Source: Paramecium sonneborni (taxonomy: Eukaryota; Ciliophora; Oligohymenophorea; Peniculida; Parameciidae). From it: a DNA stretch of 64,000 bases. Within the stretch, counting starts at the first letter, position 1, and every line of letters starts with the position of its first letter. Position numbers and translations under genes: made by a program. The notes beneath the pieces were generated by a model. It searched no databases and was not told the DNA's origin. It saw nothing but the letters and a program-made list of their open reading frames with translations. Of this stretch, positions 1 through 12,580 are shown piece by piece. The stretch is taken from contig CAJJDN010000031.1 in assembly GCA_905182985.1 (NCBI GenBank), forward strand, positions 582,840 to 646,839, read 5' to 3'.

Positions 1-375
1 ACTAAATTATTATACATAGAAATTTATATATTTTTATAAAGGTAATTCAAATGCATTATTCTTTTATAAATTCAAATATAGATATTTAAAATTCAATGAG
101 GAATTAAAAATAATTGATATTTATTGTATTGATTTAATTTCATTCTAAAAATTATTTAGCCAATTTAACATTCATAAATAAATGTAGGAGTGATTGATAA
201 TAAATCTGATTTTATTATATTAAATAAATACAATTTAATAATAATAATAATAATTTAAACTTTCAAAAATGACATTAAAAAAGCATTCAACAACAAATTT
301 ATTAGAATATTTTAAAGAGAAGAAATGAGAAATTAATTATGATGATTTGATTTCTAAAATATATATATATAATTT
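1..375. other. AT-rich flank, no gene seen
   Basis: I see no supported gene here. The segment lies downstream of the stop codon of the minus-strand helicase gene and contains an ATA/ATT-repeat-like stretch near 236-256. A 19-codon plus-strand frame at about 270-329 is too short to support without homology. Confidence 0.5.
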
Positions 376-3300
376 TCATTAGCTCTAAGACTCTTATTGT
401 AATTGTATTTAAGGTAAATTTTCAACATTAGAACTTTATCTTTATCTTTGAATTAATTATGTCTTAATAATTTCATACATTTAATCTGGATGATTGATAC
501 TTTAAGATTATTCTAATTAATAATCATCATGAGTTCTTAGAGTTCTATAAGTTTCATTTGGTAATAGATGTAATGGTTCAGATACAAATTATGAGAATGT
601 TTTCTACAATTCTGGTACCTAATTAAATATTGATAGATTTCCAAAAATATAAAGACCAAATTTAGCTCTCGAAAAAGCAACCTAAAAAATAAAAAAAAAT
701 ATTTACAATAATTCTTCTAATATCTCTTAAGTATCCAGGATGAGATGTTCTAACCATTGAAATTAAGATGATATCATTTTATTATCCTTAAAATTTATCA
801 ACAGTAGTAATTTTTTCTGGAGTTCTAAAAAGTGAATGCCAAGAACACTTTCTAGTTATAATATCTTTAATGAGCATTTTTTGACCATTATAAGTTGTTA
901 AGATAGTTATTTATTTTGGATCATAACCTCTTAAAACTAAATACATGTACCTAAAGAATATGATAATATTTTACGTTGCTACTATAAATTCTGCTTCAAC
1001 AATATTCTAATAAAAGTATGGCATAGGCTTATTTTCATAAACTCCTTTGTAATCAACATCAATAAATTAAAAAGTCTTACAAAATCCAGCATTAGCATAT
1101 CCAAATTAATTATCTTAAGAAGGATTACAACATTATAAAGAATTTAATTCTTTATATTTCCAAGAGTATAGTTTCATTATTTCTGGTCTTGTTCTACCTT
1201 GATCTGTAAGTTGATGATAAAATACTCCTAATCTAATCATTCTTATAAAAAAAGATTATTCCATATTTGCTAATTTTTAGAAACTTACATTCTTAATAAC
1301 AGGAGGTAATTAATTATGATCTCCAATCATTATTAATCTCTTTACTTTTCCTGTTAAAGACATAGTTAATGGTAAAAACGCTTCAATTTCTAATATCTAT
1401 CCAGCTTCTTCAAAAACTATATTGTCATATTAAAAATCTTAATCACAGAAATTATTTCTTTTTAAAGCAGCATGTGTACAAGTCATAGCAATAATTTTTG
1501 CTTAATGACATATAATATAATTTCCTCTTTCCTTTTTATTTCTCAATAATTCAAATGGTCTACATTCTCTTACTTATCCAAAAATATCTTCAATAATTTT
1601 ATATTATTCTTCTTTTGTTTATGCCTTTTCAAAAAGTTATGGATTTTATTCAACAAAAGCAGTAAAAGGAAAAGTAAAATTTGGATCTTATTCAATCTTT
1701 TCTTGATAATTATTCCATAATCTTTGAATATGTAATTTAAAAAATATTTCTGAGACTTCACAAGAATACTCTTCTGAAAACATTATTTTTACACTTTTTT
1801 ATATTTACCCAACTATTTCTAATAATTATAATCTTCTAGTCAACATATGATCAATTCTGCCTTCTCTTGAAAAAGTTTTACTTAATTTCAAATCTTTAAC
1901 TCCTATACCTAATCTTAACATATGTTTCTCATCTACATCCATTTTTGATATTTTTTAGAAAATATCATTTAAAGCGTGATTAGAATGTGTTATTAAGAGT
2001 GTTTTTTCATTTGGGAAATTCTTATATAGTAAATTAACAATCTAAACAGTAACATCTGTTTTTCCAGTTCCTGGAGGTCCAACTACTAATGTTAATCCAG
2101 GATACATAGCAGATACAATTGCATTTATTTAAGGTTTAGTGAATCTTATTTTATTATTTATTCTTTTTGTATTGCTTATATTATTAAAACTCAATTTTGA
2201 TTTCAACTCTTCAGGAATAAAAGAATTTGATTATATTACATCAATATAATGTTATTAATCTATAACAGTATCTCTAAGATTGAAATTCACACTATTTGTA
2301 TGATTTTTCATATAATATTAAGATGAAGAAATATCTTCAACTCCATAACCTAAAAGTATTTCATCTAAAAACTTTGGTAATTTAGGTTTTTGTAATATCA
2401 CTTATTAAATAGATCCAAGAATTGCTTTAAAATTATTTTCTTTTGGATTTCTTTTAACTAAAAGTTTAAAATTACCATAGATTTCTCCTTCTGCATTAAT
2501 ACCAGCTAAAAATAATTAAATCTAATATTATACAATCAATATCATCCTAATATTATGCTTAATCTAAAAATACATGAAGAATTCTTAAATTTCCTTAAAA
2601 CTTTTTAGAAGGATCAGGTTCTTCCCAATCTAAAATTTCTCTTCTTCTTTCATCATATACTAATTCTATTTCAGCACCTCTTATAGCTCTTATTCCATAC
2701 TTTTCACAAAAGAGTTTACATCCTTCATTCTCTTCAATTTAATCTATTAGATTTTATCTTTCATTTAATTCAGTTTAAAATTCTTGCATATCTATTTCTT
2801 TTCTAAAACTTATTAAAAATACAACTTAATGTTTTTTTAAACTATCCCAATCTTTTCTTACATTTTATGCCATCTTTTCAACTGAATATTAAATTTCTCC
2901 ATAAACTCTTCTAGGAATTCTCTTTCCTATTTCAGGTGTTTGTACTTCATGAATTCTAAATTTTATAACTTCAGTTGCTGCTTTAGCCCATCCACTAAAA
3001 TAAATAAAAGCACCATTTTAATCAAATTATGGATCCATTCTTATTATAGTATCTTCAAAATCCTTTCTTAAATCAAATGCACTTTCAAGTTTAAATAACT
3101 TATAATTTCTCTCTAAATAATCTTCAAAACATAAAAATTACAAATTTAATTTAGGTAAAGCCAATACTTATTTTAATACACCACTCTTTGATTCTTCAGG
3201 AATATGTTTATAATCCCATATCATTTATTCATTAGGTATTATTGGAGTATCTTTTAAATAATGATTTAAATAAGGTGGAGGAGCAGCAGCCTTCATTACT

Positions 3301-4550
3301 TCTTAAATCAAAAAATCAAAATTCTTTCCAGGTTCATATAATTTTGGAGATAAATCAACTGGAAATACTAATATCATCATCTAAAATAACTTTTCTATTT
3401 CTGATCTTCTTAAATTCTTTATAAATTAATATTCTTCCAACTCTTTCTATTAAACCATAAACTTAAATTATTTATAAAGCACTGTCTATAATTTTTTTAA
3501 GAAATCTTTCTACATTACTTATTAATCTTTTAGAGATAATACCTCTCCATCTTAATCATTTATTGGATATGTTAAATAATGTTCAAATGATTATACTAAT
3601 GTCTATAAAACACAAGAATGATATTAAGGTAATGTACATTTCAAATATGGTAATATATTTGTTGAAAGCAAATAAATTTTTAAAAACTTTCTTGTTGGAA
3701 TTGAACTCAATAATAAAATCATAAAATCTACAAATTTCTCTATACATTTTAAGTATCTCATCTATGTTTATGTAACCTTTCTATACAACAATTTTTCATT
3801 CTAAGCTTTTATTATATGTTTAGGTGTTGGAAGTGGTGCTGAATTTCTTTCTAAAAATGTTCTAAATTAATTTTGAGATTCTATTTATATTAACTCTTCA
3901 TTTTCTTTACAATTTGCCTCGCTTATTGGATATTTAAATATTATTTAGATCATATCTTAAACTAAATTAGGTATGAATAAAGATTCAGGCTTTTAACCAC
4001 CACCTTAAATCTTTAAAGCACTCATATATGATTATACCATCTTTGGATATCTCAAAAAATGCCATTTTAAAAACTATATTATTTTTTATCTATTTATACT
4101 ATTTTATTTGAACTTAATAGTAATGCAGATGACAAATATTTGTAACATTCTTTTTATACAAATTCAGTCTCTGGCATGCAAAACAATTACATCAAAAATG
4201 TATACATTTATTATTTTTCCTCTAATTATAAAGATTTAATATCTGGTAACCCTTTTGTTATGTAATTAAAGATCTTCAAGAGAATCTCTTAATCTTAAAG
4301 GCTATCTTAGATGTTGATCTACTCCAATTATTTTAAATTTAAAATTGCAATTGTTGTAAATACAACCTCTTTTGATAATCTAATTATTATGCTTTTCATA
4401 CTAATCATTATTCTTTATGCATGGGAATAAGTAATTCTCTAATAACCATTCCTTCTCCCATTATCTCAATATTCCAATATTGAATTATTGGCTTATGATG
4501 GATTCATAAATCTCCTGGATATTTATGTTGCTTTCAGCTTCTATTTACAT
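376..4550 (-). CDS. AQR: Aquarius-type intron-binding RNA helicase (SF1, UPF1-like)
   Basis: AQR (IBP160) is an RNA helicase-like subunit of the intron-binding complex of the spliceosome; it contacts the intron upstream of the branch point and acts in the nucleus. Visible motifs from the N- to C-terminal side: Walker A GPPGTGKT (2057-2080), preceded by PGLTLVV; a following stretch matching the AQR signature (ITHSNHAL, then LRLG, then [12 protein letters not shown]); motif II EEAGQILE near 1400-1425; GDHNQLPP near 1310-1340; and motif VI with the AQR-like [11 protein letters not shown] near 610-670. The ATG at 4548-4550 opens a continuous frame; TGA is at 376-378. A 25-nt intron (682-706) is clear. 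The total length requires at least one more intron that I did not place. The size of about 1,360 aa is close to other AQR proteins. It is notable that the gene for an intron-binding factor sits in a genome with 25-nt introns. Confidence 0.93.
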
Positions 4551-5506
4551 AATTTAATTAATTATATTTATATATAAAATTATTCATTCTGAACAAATTG
4601 ATCAATTAAGTTAATCTTTATAAGAATAAAATTAGTGATTTCTTCAACATAAATCAACTATAAATTCTATTTATTTTGATCTTTAAACCATATAAACAAA
4701 AATTATTAACTAAAATTACAAAAAAACTCAAAAAAAGGAAACTAATTCTTCCAAATTTATTAAACTTAAGTAATTCGTCATCTATTATTTTAGAAATAAC
4801 TATTACTCATATAATTAAAATTTAAGGCTAACTTAACTAAATTAATTCATGTTAATATTTATTACATGAATACTAAATAAAAAAAATTATATACTTCTTA
4901 ACAAATAAATTCTATAATTTCCCTTTAAATTAACTTGAATTACTAACAGATAAACAAATTAAAAACTGAATTTCAGTTCTTTACTTTTTAATTAAAATTT
5001 AGGGTACAAGCTAAATTGTTCGATTTTTATCATCTTGAAATTTTATCTCTTTTTCATTTTATAACAAATTAAAACTAAAAAGATTTAAAATCTTATAGAG
5101 TATCTCTTTTTTATTTAAAAATCAAAATAACGATATAACAATTTTCATAAATATCGTTATTTAATTGACCTAATTAATAGCTTATCTATTCAATAAATAT
5201 AATAAATAATTATTCTTTAAACTTCATTTTTTATAACAAATTAAATGTTATAAAGAATTACTTGAAACAGCTTTTTTTATTTTTTAAGAATAATTAAACC
5301 TTCTAAAACATTACTTACACCTAATATAAGAAATCTACCGAAATTAGATTTACATATAAAGTTAAGAATAGTTTGTTTAAAACCTTTAATATGATTATTT
5401 ATGATTAAATGATTGATATATATTAGATATTTTTAAGTTCAAAATGAATTGTCAATTGATAAATATTAAAGAAATTTTGCTTTAATAGAAAAGTAAATGA
5501 ATATAG
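4551..5506. other. 956-bp intergenic region, nothing recognised
   Basis: This lies between the helicase start codon and the stop codon of the next minus-strand gene. I found no open frame with protein-like composition and no RNA gene. It is unusually long for this window, where most intergenic gaps are under 150 bp, so a decayed gene or a non-coding RNA cannot be excluded. Confidence 0.4.
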
Positions 5507-6187
5507 TCAATGATATAATTTCAACAATTTACATAAGGATGACTTGACACTAGTATTCAAGGACTCATTTTTATCAAGTTTAATCTTCTTAGTTGAAACT
5601 GCAAACAAATGTTTGGGATCACTTAGAATTCCTTATGTTATTCTGGCTTATAATTAATTTTAACCAGATATCATTGGCCCTTTTATTGAAACTCTTGGAT
5701 TATATACTTCTTATATCGTTTGTTCTCTATGACCAATATCTTAAGATGATATTTTTGTTTCATTTGAATGTGTAAATTTATTGATTTCCTTCACAAAATA
5801 AACATTTATTTTATTATCTTAAAAGATTATTTTTGGAGAAATCTTCTTATACATGGTCCCTTCTTTAATTAGGTTACTCTCTTGAAAATCTCTTTGAGAA
5901 GTCTTTATAGATTTCTATGAAGTAGATTTCATTAAAGTATCACCCAAACCTATTGTATTATACTATTATATACTTTTAGTTTGCCTATGCTTTTTTGGAG
6001 AGCCTTGTCTAGTTGAATAATAAAACTTATCTTGATTCTGATTAACATCTTACTGATTAAAATTGATAACTTAAGTTTATGATTTTCTTGTTTAATTTGA
6101 AGACTAATTAGTTTCTTAATTTAATGTTAATGTAGTCCTAGTTCTTTTGCTAAATAATAGCTTATTTTAGCCTTAAGAATTTTTCAT
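5507..6187 (-). CDS. Small basic Ser/Thr/Gln-rich protein, function unknown
   Basis: I do not recognise this gene. It is an uninterrupted frame of 226 codons with an ATG at 6185-6187, preceded immediately in frame by TGA, which fixes the start. Stop TGA is at 5507-5509. The protein is rich in Ser, Thr, Gln, Asn and Lys in its first 110 residues and looks disordered. The second half is more ordered, with charged and hydrophobic residues alternating. It has no signal peptide, membrane segment or Cys cluster. Composition (E, D, G, P present and codons well mixed) is coding-like, unlike the flanking AT-rich sequence. It runs in the same direction as the helicase and TBP genes. Confidence 0.65.
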
Positions 6188-6578
6188 TCAATTTTATATT
6201 AATCAATTATAAAATAACCAAGTATATAATATTTCTCTATTTCAATATGTTATTATTTTGATTATCTTGATATATTTTCAATACTATTTTCTGATTGAAT
6301 TTCAAACATCAATAATTCATAAAATAAAATGATAAAATTAATGATTTTTATTAATATTCTTCTGGTTTTAAAAATGTTTAGTATCAAGAGAATTAATAAA
6401 GAAAGAATGTGTATTATATAATTTGTAAATAAAATATAAACATAAATGTGTAAATAATAAAAGAATCATTCGATAGAAATGAGATGAGAATAATTGTTAC
6501 AAATATAAATAGTATTAGAAAAATAATAAAGACGTAGTTATGTAAACAAAACAAAAATTATTCAATAACTCTTATTTT
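6188..6578. other. 391-bp intergenic region
   Basis: Between the TBP stop codon and the start of the small basic protein gene. AT-rich; nothing recognised. It must include the 3' end of TBP and the upstream region of the gene ending at 5507. Confidence 0.4.
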
Positions 6579-7499
6579 TCATTTATTGTTTTTATCTTAT
6601 GAGTGTTTTTTGAGAATATTGAATAATTAACAATAGGCATCTTTGATTTAAGTTTCATTTTTTGCCCCAGTGAAGACAATCTTTCCTGAATAGAAAATGA
6701 GGGCAGCAAGTTTAGGATTTTACATTTTATAAATCAATCCAGGGAATGCTGATCGCTAAATAAGTATTATAAGAATAATATCTACATCATAGCTGATAGA
6801 TCCTTATAAACTTCTATCATCATGTATTTTCAGGAGATTTACTTCGTAAGGCAATTGGCTGTTGGCTACTATGTTACTTGTTTAAATATCGCCTATTTCA
6901 ATACTAATCCTGTTGTTCTTCTCTATCTGTTTTTTAAACTTTAAATAAAATGCTTTTTTCAAACTTTTCTAGCAGCCTCTTCTGCTTCAATCTAACCTTT
7001 GGTACCTGTTATCACCATCTTACCAGCTTCAAATATCAGAGCTGTTGACTTAGGTTCTTTAATTCTTTGAATTAGAGCAGGAAATCGACCTAAATAATTT
7101 AAATATAAATATCTACTTTTTTTATATTCACAATTCTATGATGTGTGAGCTAGATTATCTAAATCAAGTTTATCGATTTCTTCTCCTCCTGTCTTTGTCT
7201 TCATTTTTAATATTACTGTGCTCACAACATTCTAGATCTTAGGCTCATATGTCTCTTGTAATGAATTGTTTTTTTTGATTTATTAATATTCCTATTAAAA
7301 TACATAACAAAAGATCACTCTATCAATTTCCTTCTTCTTCTCCTCAGTATATTCATGAACATCTGTCTTGTTTTTCTTAATATGTTTTGATTTTTTAGAA
7401 ATCTATAAAAAAATATAATGTCAAGTGATATTGAGATAATATAATCGTAATTTAAGTATTAAAATAAGGTTAAGTTACCTAAGTGTTCTCTGGAGGCAT
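6579..7499 (-). CDS. TBP: TATA-binding protein
   Basis: General transcription factor of the nucleus that bends promoter DNA with a two-repeat saddle. After removing four introns the protein is 253 aa: a short charged N-terminal tail of about 80 residues, then the two TBP repeats. All four DNA-intercalating Phe positions are kept: RFPALIQRI and [10 protein letters not shown] in repeat 1, AFPGLIYKM and [10 protein letters not shown] in repeat 2, followed by [10 protein letters not shown]. Inferred introns, in transcript order: about 76 nt near the N-terminus (7403-7478, unusually long), 27 nt, 26 nt (starts GTTTG and ends AAAG), and 30 nt. The residues after the 26-nt intron align position for position with the inter-repeat linker of other TBPs. 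The start ATG at 7497-7499 depends on the 76-nt intron and is the least certain part. Confidence 0.93.
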
Positions 7500-7981
7500 T
7501 CAGGAAATAAAAGTTAAAAAAATTAATTTAAATATAGGAAAAAGATTTAAAAAGACCCTCTAGATTAAAAAGGGCACAAAATTTCTGATAAATTCTGTTG
7601 TTCCATCCTTTTTAGAATCATATACATACAAACATATAAGAATTCCCAAAAACAATTAAAAGATAACATAGATTAATCAAAAGTTTTCCATATTAAATAG
7701 TATATATATATTAAAAAATTAATCTAATTCCCTATTTAATATAAAAGGAAAGAGATTAAGATATAAGGATCCAAAAGAATAAGGATTTTTTGTGGAAAGT
7801 ATTTGAAAATAATCATAGAGTGAATAAATAATCATATTTAAAGTTTAATTGGAGAAAATAATTTATAGATTAGATTATAAATTGCAAATCGTTTTAATAT
7901 GAAAGTGTAATGAATGTAATATATGAGATTATCTACTGTATTTTATTTGTATGTATTATTAATATACTATTGTTTTCATGA
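7500..7981. other. 482-bp intergenic region
   Basis: Lies between the start of TBP and the stop of the P0 gene, both on the minus strand, so it should carry the TBP promoter and the P0 3' end. Nothing else was recognised. Confidence 0.4.
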
Positions 7982-9068
7982 TCAATCAAATAAACCTCCC
8001 ATATCAACATCTTCTTCTGGTTCTTCAACTTTAGCTGGGGCTTATGGTGCAACTGGTTTTTATTCAACTTTAGCAGCAACTGGAGCAGCAGTGACTGGTG
8101 CATTTGATTATTTAATTTGATCAAAAATGAATCCACTTTATAAACCGATAGCTGCTAAATCTTTAAATGCATTTGCTAATACATATGGAGCTGATGCTTC
8201 ATTAATCCAACCTAATTAAATAATAAAAATTAATTATACCATTTTATAGAGAAATAGCTGAAATATTTTAGACATTTTATTGGAATTTAGTTACAATATC
8301 GTTCAAATTAACTGAAACTTATTATTTATTTAAAATTGATCCATTATCATAACAGGAAAGAACTTCCATACTTAAAATAATAAAATTAATTATATACCCA
8401 TATAAAAATGGTTTCTTTCCTAACTTTTACAAGAGAACAGCTTAAGATTACCCAACTTTTTATCCTGATTTTAAGACAACAAAATCTTTAGTGATTTAAA
8501 TTTAACCTTTTTCAATTTTAGTAGGAATTTAAAGTGCATGGAAGAATTAAATTGAAGCTGGATCCATACCAGTTGGTCCTGGTGGAATGACAACATCAAT
8601 TGGAGCAATAGCACCAACTCTTGCTGGTGTTTCAACTTTATTTTCTTCTATTATTGGTTTTAAATCAAAGACTGGTGTATCTGTAAAGATAAATCCAACT
8701 TTTCCTGCAACTTAATTTTTTAAAGAATCTAATTCTCTTATTGCATTGCCAAATTTCTTTAATTCTTCATAATATTCATGAGTATCTGGTAAATCTTGAA
8801 CTCTTGTTGATAATACTTTTTTAAAAAGAGTCTAGAAATATTATATTTAATAATGATGTATACATTTTTGCCAATAACTAATAGAGCATTTTTCTTAGCC
8901 AATATTCTTCTAATGTCTTAGACTTATTTAGATCCAACATTTGCTAATCCAACAATAATTACTTGTGTATATTTGGACAATAATTCATAAATCTTTCTAA
9001 TTTATGTTATCAATAGTTTTTTACTTGAATTATGCTGGTTTCTTATCCTTTGTTTCCTTTTTGCCCAT
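7982..9068 (-). CDS. RPLP0: Large ribosomal subunit stalk protein P0 (uL10)
   Basis: Cytosolic 60S stalk base protein that binds 28S rRNA and anchors P1/P2 dimers, recruiting translational GTPases. Four introns (28, 32, 27 and 28 nt) give a 323-aa protein, normal for P0. Visible features: MGKKETK start; the rRNA-binding segment YTQVIIVGLANVGS, followed by IRRIL and GKN; the FLYGMEV and YDNGS segments of the core; an Ala/Pro/Lys-rich hinge; and the acidic tail ending EEDVDMGGLFD, the conserved P-protein C-terminus. The start at 9066-9068 is supported by the conserved MGK opening and a 28-nt intron after residue 14. Two introns end in TAG and one in AAG. Confidence 0.96.
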
Positions 9069-9166
9069 TTATTATTTATTTAAATTAAAAAAAAGATTTC
9101 AAATTTTGATAAACTATTTAAGTATATATATATATATAAATTTCATAATTTGTGAATATGTTCTAT

Positions 9167-10350
9167 TCAAGTAACAATTTCAAGCCATTTTATTCTTTTT
9201 CCATCTTTCCATATACCATGTTTTTAAGTACCATCTGCAAATATAAATAATCCTTATCCATTTTATTTACCTTCACTCCACATCCCATCATATTTTTTAC
9301 CATCTGCCCAATAATAAATTCCATGACCATCTTTTTTATCATTTTTATATTCTCCTTCATATTTTCTACCATCTTTCCAAGTATATACTCCATATCCATG
9401 CATACAATTATTTTACCATTAACCATTATATCCTCTACCATCAGCCCAACAATAAACACCACGACCATTTATCCTATTATTTTACCATTATCCATCATAA
9501 TAAGAACCATCAGGCCATTCATATTTACCTTATCCTTATTTTTTGCCTTAATAATAATATCCTATATATTTTGAACCATCATTCCAAACTTCCTTACCTT
9601 ATCCATGTTAAAGATCATCTTTCCATTATCCTTCATAACTTGATCCATTTGAATGCTTATATATTCCATATCCGTTAGCTTTATCCATTTCCCATTCTCC
9701 TTCAAATATATCTCCATCTACATGATAAAACTTACCCTTTCCACAAGCTCTATTATTTTTCCATTCCCCTTCATATTTTGCTCCATCGTTCCAAATCTAT
9801 CTTCCTTTACCTTCTCTTAAATTACCCTTCCATTAACCTTCATATATTGCACCACTTTTAAATTAGTATGGTCCTCTCATCTCTAATTATGTATCATCAT
9901 TCTAATGAGGTAGATTTATAACTTCTTAATTCTCCTACATATAATTCTTATTTGCTCCTTATATCACATTTCTCTATACTATTTTTAACTTATTTTATTA
10001 TTTCTGTTTTCTTACAGAATATCCTCTGTATCTACTCTATATTTTTATTGCAGCTTTTATTTTATTTTCTTTCTCCTTACAAACTTCATCAAATTTCCCT
10101 AATTCTTTATTATTTGAACTTGTTAGAGATACTTACTTATTTACTATTTTCTTCTCTTAATCTTTACTAAATTGATTTTGTTCCCCTGTTTACTTATTGC
10201 TTTTTATTGACCCCTTTGATTAATGATTGCTGTTTTTTATTTCTTTATTATCTAACTTACAATTTAATAACATTTTACCACTACTATCTCTTTCTCTTGC
10301 AAATTTGATTTCCCATTATTACATTCACACTAACTACATTAATTGCCCAT
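9167..10350 (-). CDS. IQ-motif and MORN-repeat protein with N-terminal MGNQC
   Basis: A 386-aa protein of a large ciliate family. The N-terminus MGNQCSQC fits myristoylation at Gly2 with nearby palmitoylatable Cys, so membrane attachment is likely. A basic, Ser-rich segment follows, then one IQ motif ([15 protein letters not shown]) that would bind calmodulin or centrin, then about nine MORN repeats of the form YxGxWxxxxxxGxGxxxxxDG to the end (final repeat [12 protein letters not shown]). MORN arrays commonly tether proteins to membranes or cytoskeleton. The start at 10348-10350 needs a 23-nt intron (ending AAG) soon after residue 22; without it the MGNQC frame does not join the IQ frame. 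A second nearby ATG also encodes MGNQIC in another frame and was rejected. The exact binding partner is unknown. Confidence 0.88.
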
Positions 10351-10899
10351 CCTTTTAAGATGCAAAATATTATTAAAATTATTAATCAAATATAACCTAT
10401 AATTATTGATGATTTGAAATTATTCAAGGATTTTCTATAAATTTATCATCTCTATTCGTCCCAATCAAAATTATTTATAGTCAAATTAATACACGCTATA
10501 GACATAGATTTAATCATTTCATACCAAATATTATTAATACTTCACTTAGGAAGCTTCAAATATTTTGTAACATCAAATTTAAATCTAATTCCAATATTTA
10601 TTTTCCTACTCTTTTATTTACAATCTGTTCAAAAATTAAACAATCTTTCAATTTTAACCTCAAAACTTTCAATCTTTCATGCAGAATTTTAAACAAGAAT
10701 AATATTCAAACTTTATTAAATTCATTACACATTTCTAAGTAATTTGATTTACTTTGCAAGTTAATAAGAATTTTTATATCTTAAATTAATTGAAATATCA
10801 TGATTATTAATTTACTAAAAGTTTTAATCAATAACTTACATTCATTATTTAGAAAATTCATCATTTTAGCTTTATCTATCAGAGAATCTGCCCATCAAA
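10351..10899. other. AT-rich region without an intact gene
   Basis: Upstream of the MORN gene. Only short frames with strongly AT-driven composition (Ile, Phe, Leu, Asn, Lys). Nothing supported. Confidence 0.35.
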
Positions 10900-11960
10900 T
10901 CAAATCTATCTCTATTTTTTATACTTAAAAATTTAATTAACACCTGATACTGCTTCATATATCTGCAATTTTAAATTATTTTCTTAATTTCTTAATTTTT
11001 AAAGTACCTTAATATTTTTATGACCTCTAAAATTAATTGAATTGACTTATTTCAAAACTTTATTTATAGATTTACTTTTCCCCTCTAATTAAATAACGAT
11101 GAGAAAAATATCTATAAAATTACGAATCTTGAATCTCTTTAATTCATCTAAGTTTAACTGATTTAAAATCCAACAGGCGCAATCTAAACAAATAAGACTG
11201 GCAAATATTTTTTAATAAGGAAAACTTTCAATACTGATTTCTTAATCTTTTTTAAGTCAAAAACTTAAAATAATCTTCTAACATTACACTCCACTAAAAA
11301 TACCCAGATTAATAGGACTAAAAAATTAATTCTATATCATTACTTCCAATAAATCATACAACTCTTCTAAGATCGTTGACTTTTTTCTACTGCATTCAAT
11401 AATAATTATATAATTTATAAGGACTTGTATATAGACAATAAAATTCAAATTCAAATTAGTATCACGATTCAAATCCAAAAAAAACTGATGTCCTTCTTAG
11501 AATAACCCTAAATTTATGGATTGAATTCTTCTTCTTTATCATTCTAATAATCTCCTAATTAATCAATTATTCCTTTGCATTAGCGTGCTGAAAATTTTGA
11601 TACAATTTAATCAATCCCCCACTATCATAAATAAATAAATCTACTCAATTCTTTAGTTTATAAAATCCATTTGGATAACCATATCTTATTTAATTCTAAA
11701 AAGTACAGTCTACATAAAATTAATAAAGATTCAATGCTTTTTGCACTTATTATCCTTTTTATGTTCTCAATATAAGGTGTTCATCTTCTTGTTTAAATTT
11801 CTTTTATTGATTGTAATTATTATTAAGATTTCATTATCAGATACATCAATTATAGATAGAAAAGCCATTTCTAATGATATTAATAGATTGAATATAAGAT
11901 TTGTTTTATATTTATATCGTCTAATTTTTAATTTATAATAGATTTCTTTAAGTCTCATTC
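10900..11960 (-). pseudogene. Possible decayed coding region, origin unknown
   Basis: On the minus strand several protein-like segments follow one another but cannot be joined by normal-looking introns. A frame of more than 120 codons ends at the TGA at 10900-10902. Directly upstream in the same frame, after a single in-frame TGA at 11257-11259, about 85 more codons are open with mixed polar/hydrophobic composition and few G/C-poor low-complexity runs. Further upstream, two shorter frames (about 11560-11700 and 11770-11958) are also coding-like but in other phases. In a one-stop code, open frames of this length can arise by chance, so the call rests on the same-frame continuation and composition. 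I could not assign a family. Confidence 0.35.
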
Positions 11961-12580
11961 ATTGAGACTATTTTTATTTAATTTTATTTAATTATATATG
12001 TTTTTGTATCATTTTGTTTAATTTAATTTTTGCAAATTAGAGATTTCATATATTTATATATTCTTTTAATAGTTATAATTCAAAAAAATAACATTTTAGA
12101 TATCTTGAATCTCATTTTTTAAGGAGAGATCTAAGAAAATTATTATTTAAAAAATAATTCTTCCTTATTTTTCCATAAATTATTCTAAACTTTATTTTTT
12201 AAATTGATTTGTTATTCTGGTTTAACTATTGTTCAAATTATGGTTTTGTCTTGTATTTTAAGTGGTATCAAATTATAATTATCACTATATTTAATTTTCA
12301 CCAAAAGTTAGCAAAAATTCTGAAATTACAATTGATTTGATTAATATTGTATTAAAAGTTAGATTATCTGAATTTCAGGCCGGTTAAGGATATTTTATTC
12401 TAATTCATATAAATTAAATATTACTTAAAACTATTTTCAAAAATCACAAGAATTTAATTGTCTAATAAATTAATAGATATGAAATAATACTTTCAGTATT
12501 ACTTAAAATAAATGAATATTAGAGTAATAAGAATATAATAATATTATTACTTTAATATAAATAAATTATTTACATTAAAT
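11961..12580. other. 620-bp intergenic region upstream of the adenylyl cyclase gene
   Basis: Very AT-rich. No gene seen. It should include the promoter of the plus-strand cyclase gene beginning at 12581. Confidence 0.4.

Noticed and set aside
5593..5775. Plus-strand hydrophobic open frame
   Set aside because: Antisense of the well-supported 226-codon minus-strand gene with a fixed start at 6187.
9323..9574. Plus-strand open frame of 83 codons, Ile/Thr/Phe-rich
   Set aside because: It is the antisense of the MORN repeats of the 9167-10350 gene; its repetitiveness comes from those repeats.
10260..10325. Alternative MORN gene start encoding [10 protein letters not shown]
   Set aside because: Its frame hits TGA before the IQ motif and no intron of the needed length fits. 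The upstream MGNQCSQC start joins cleanly with a 23-nt intron.
10900..11520. Similarity of a decayed segment to the RIH-associated region of IP3 receptors
   Set aside because: Only a loose helical pattern (xEGHQ followed by Asn/Leu-rich helix) was seen. Too weak to name a family.
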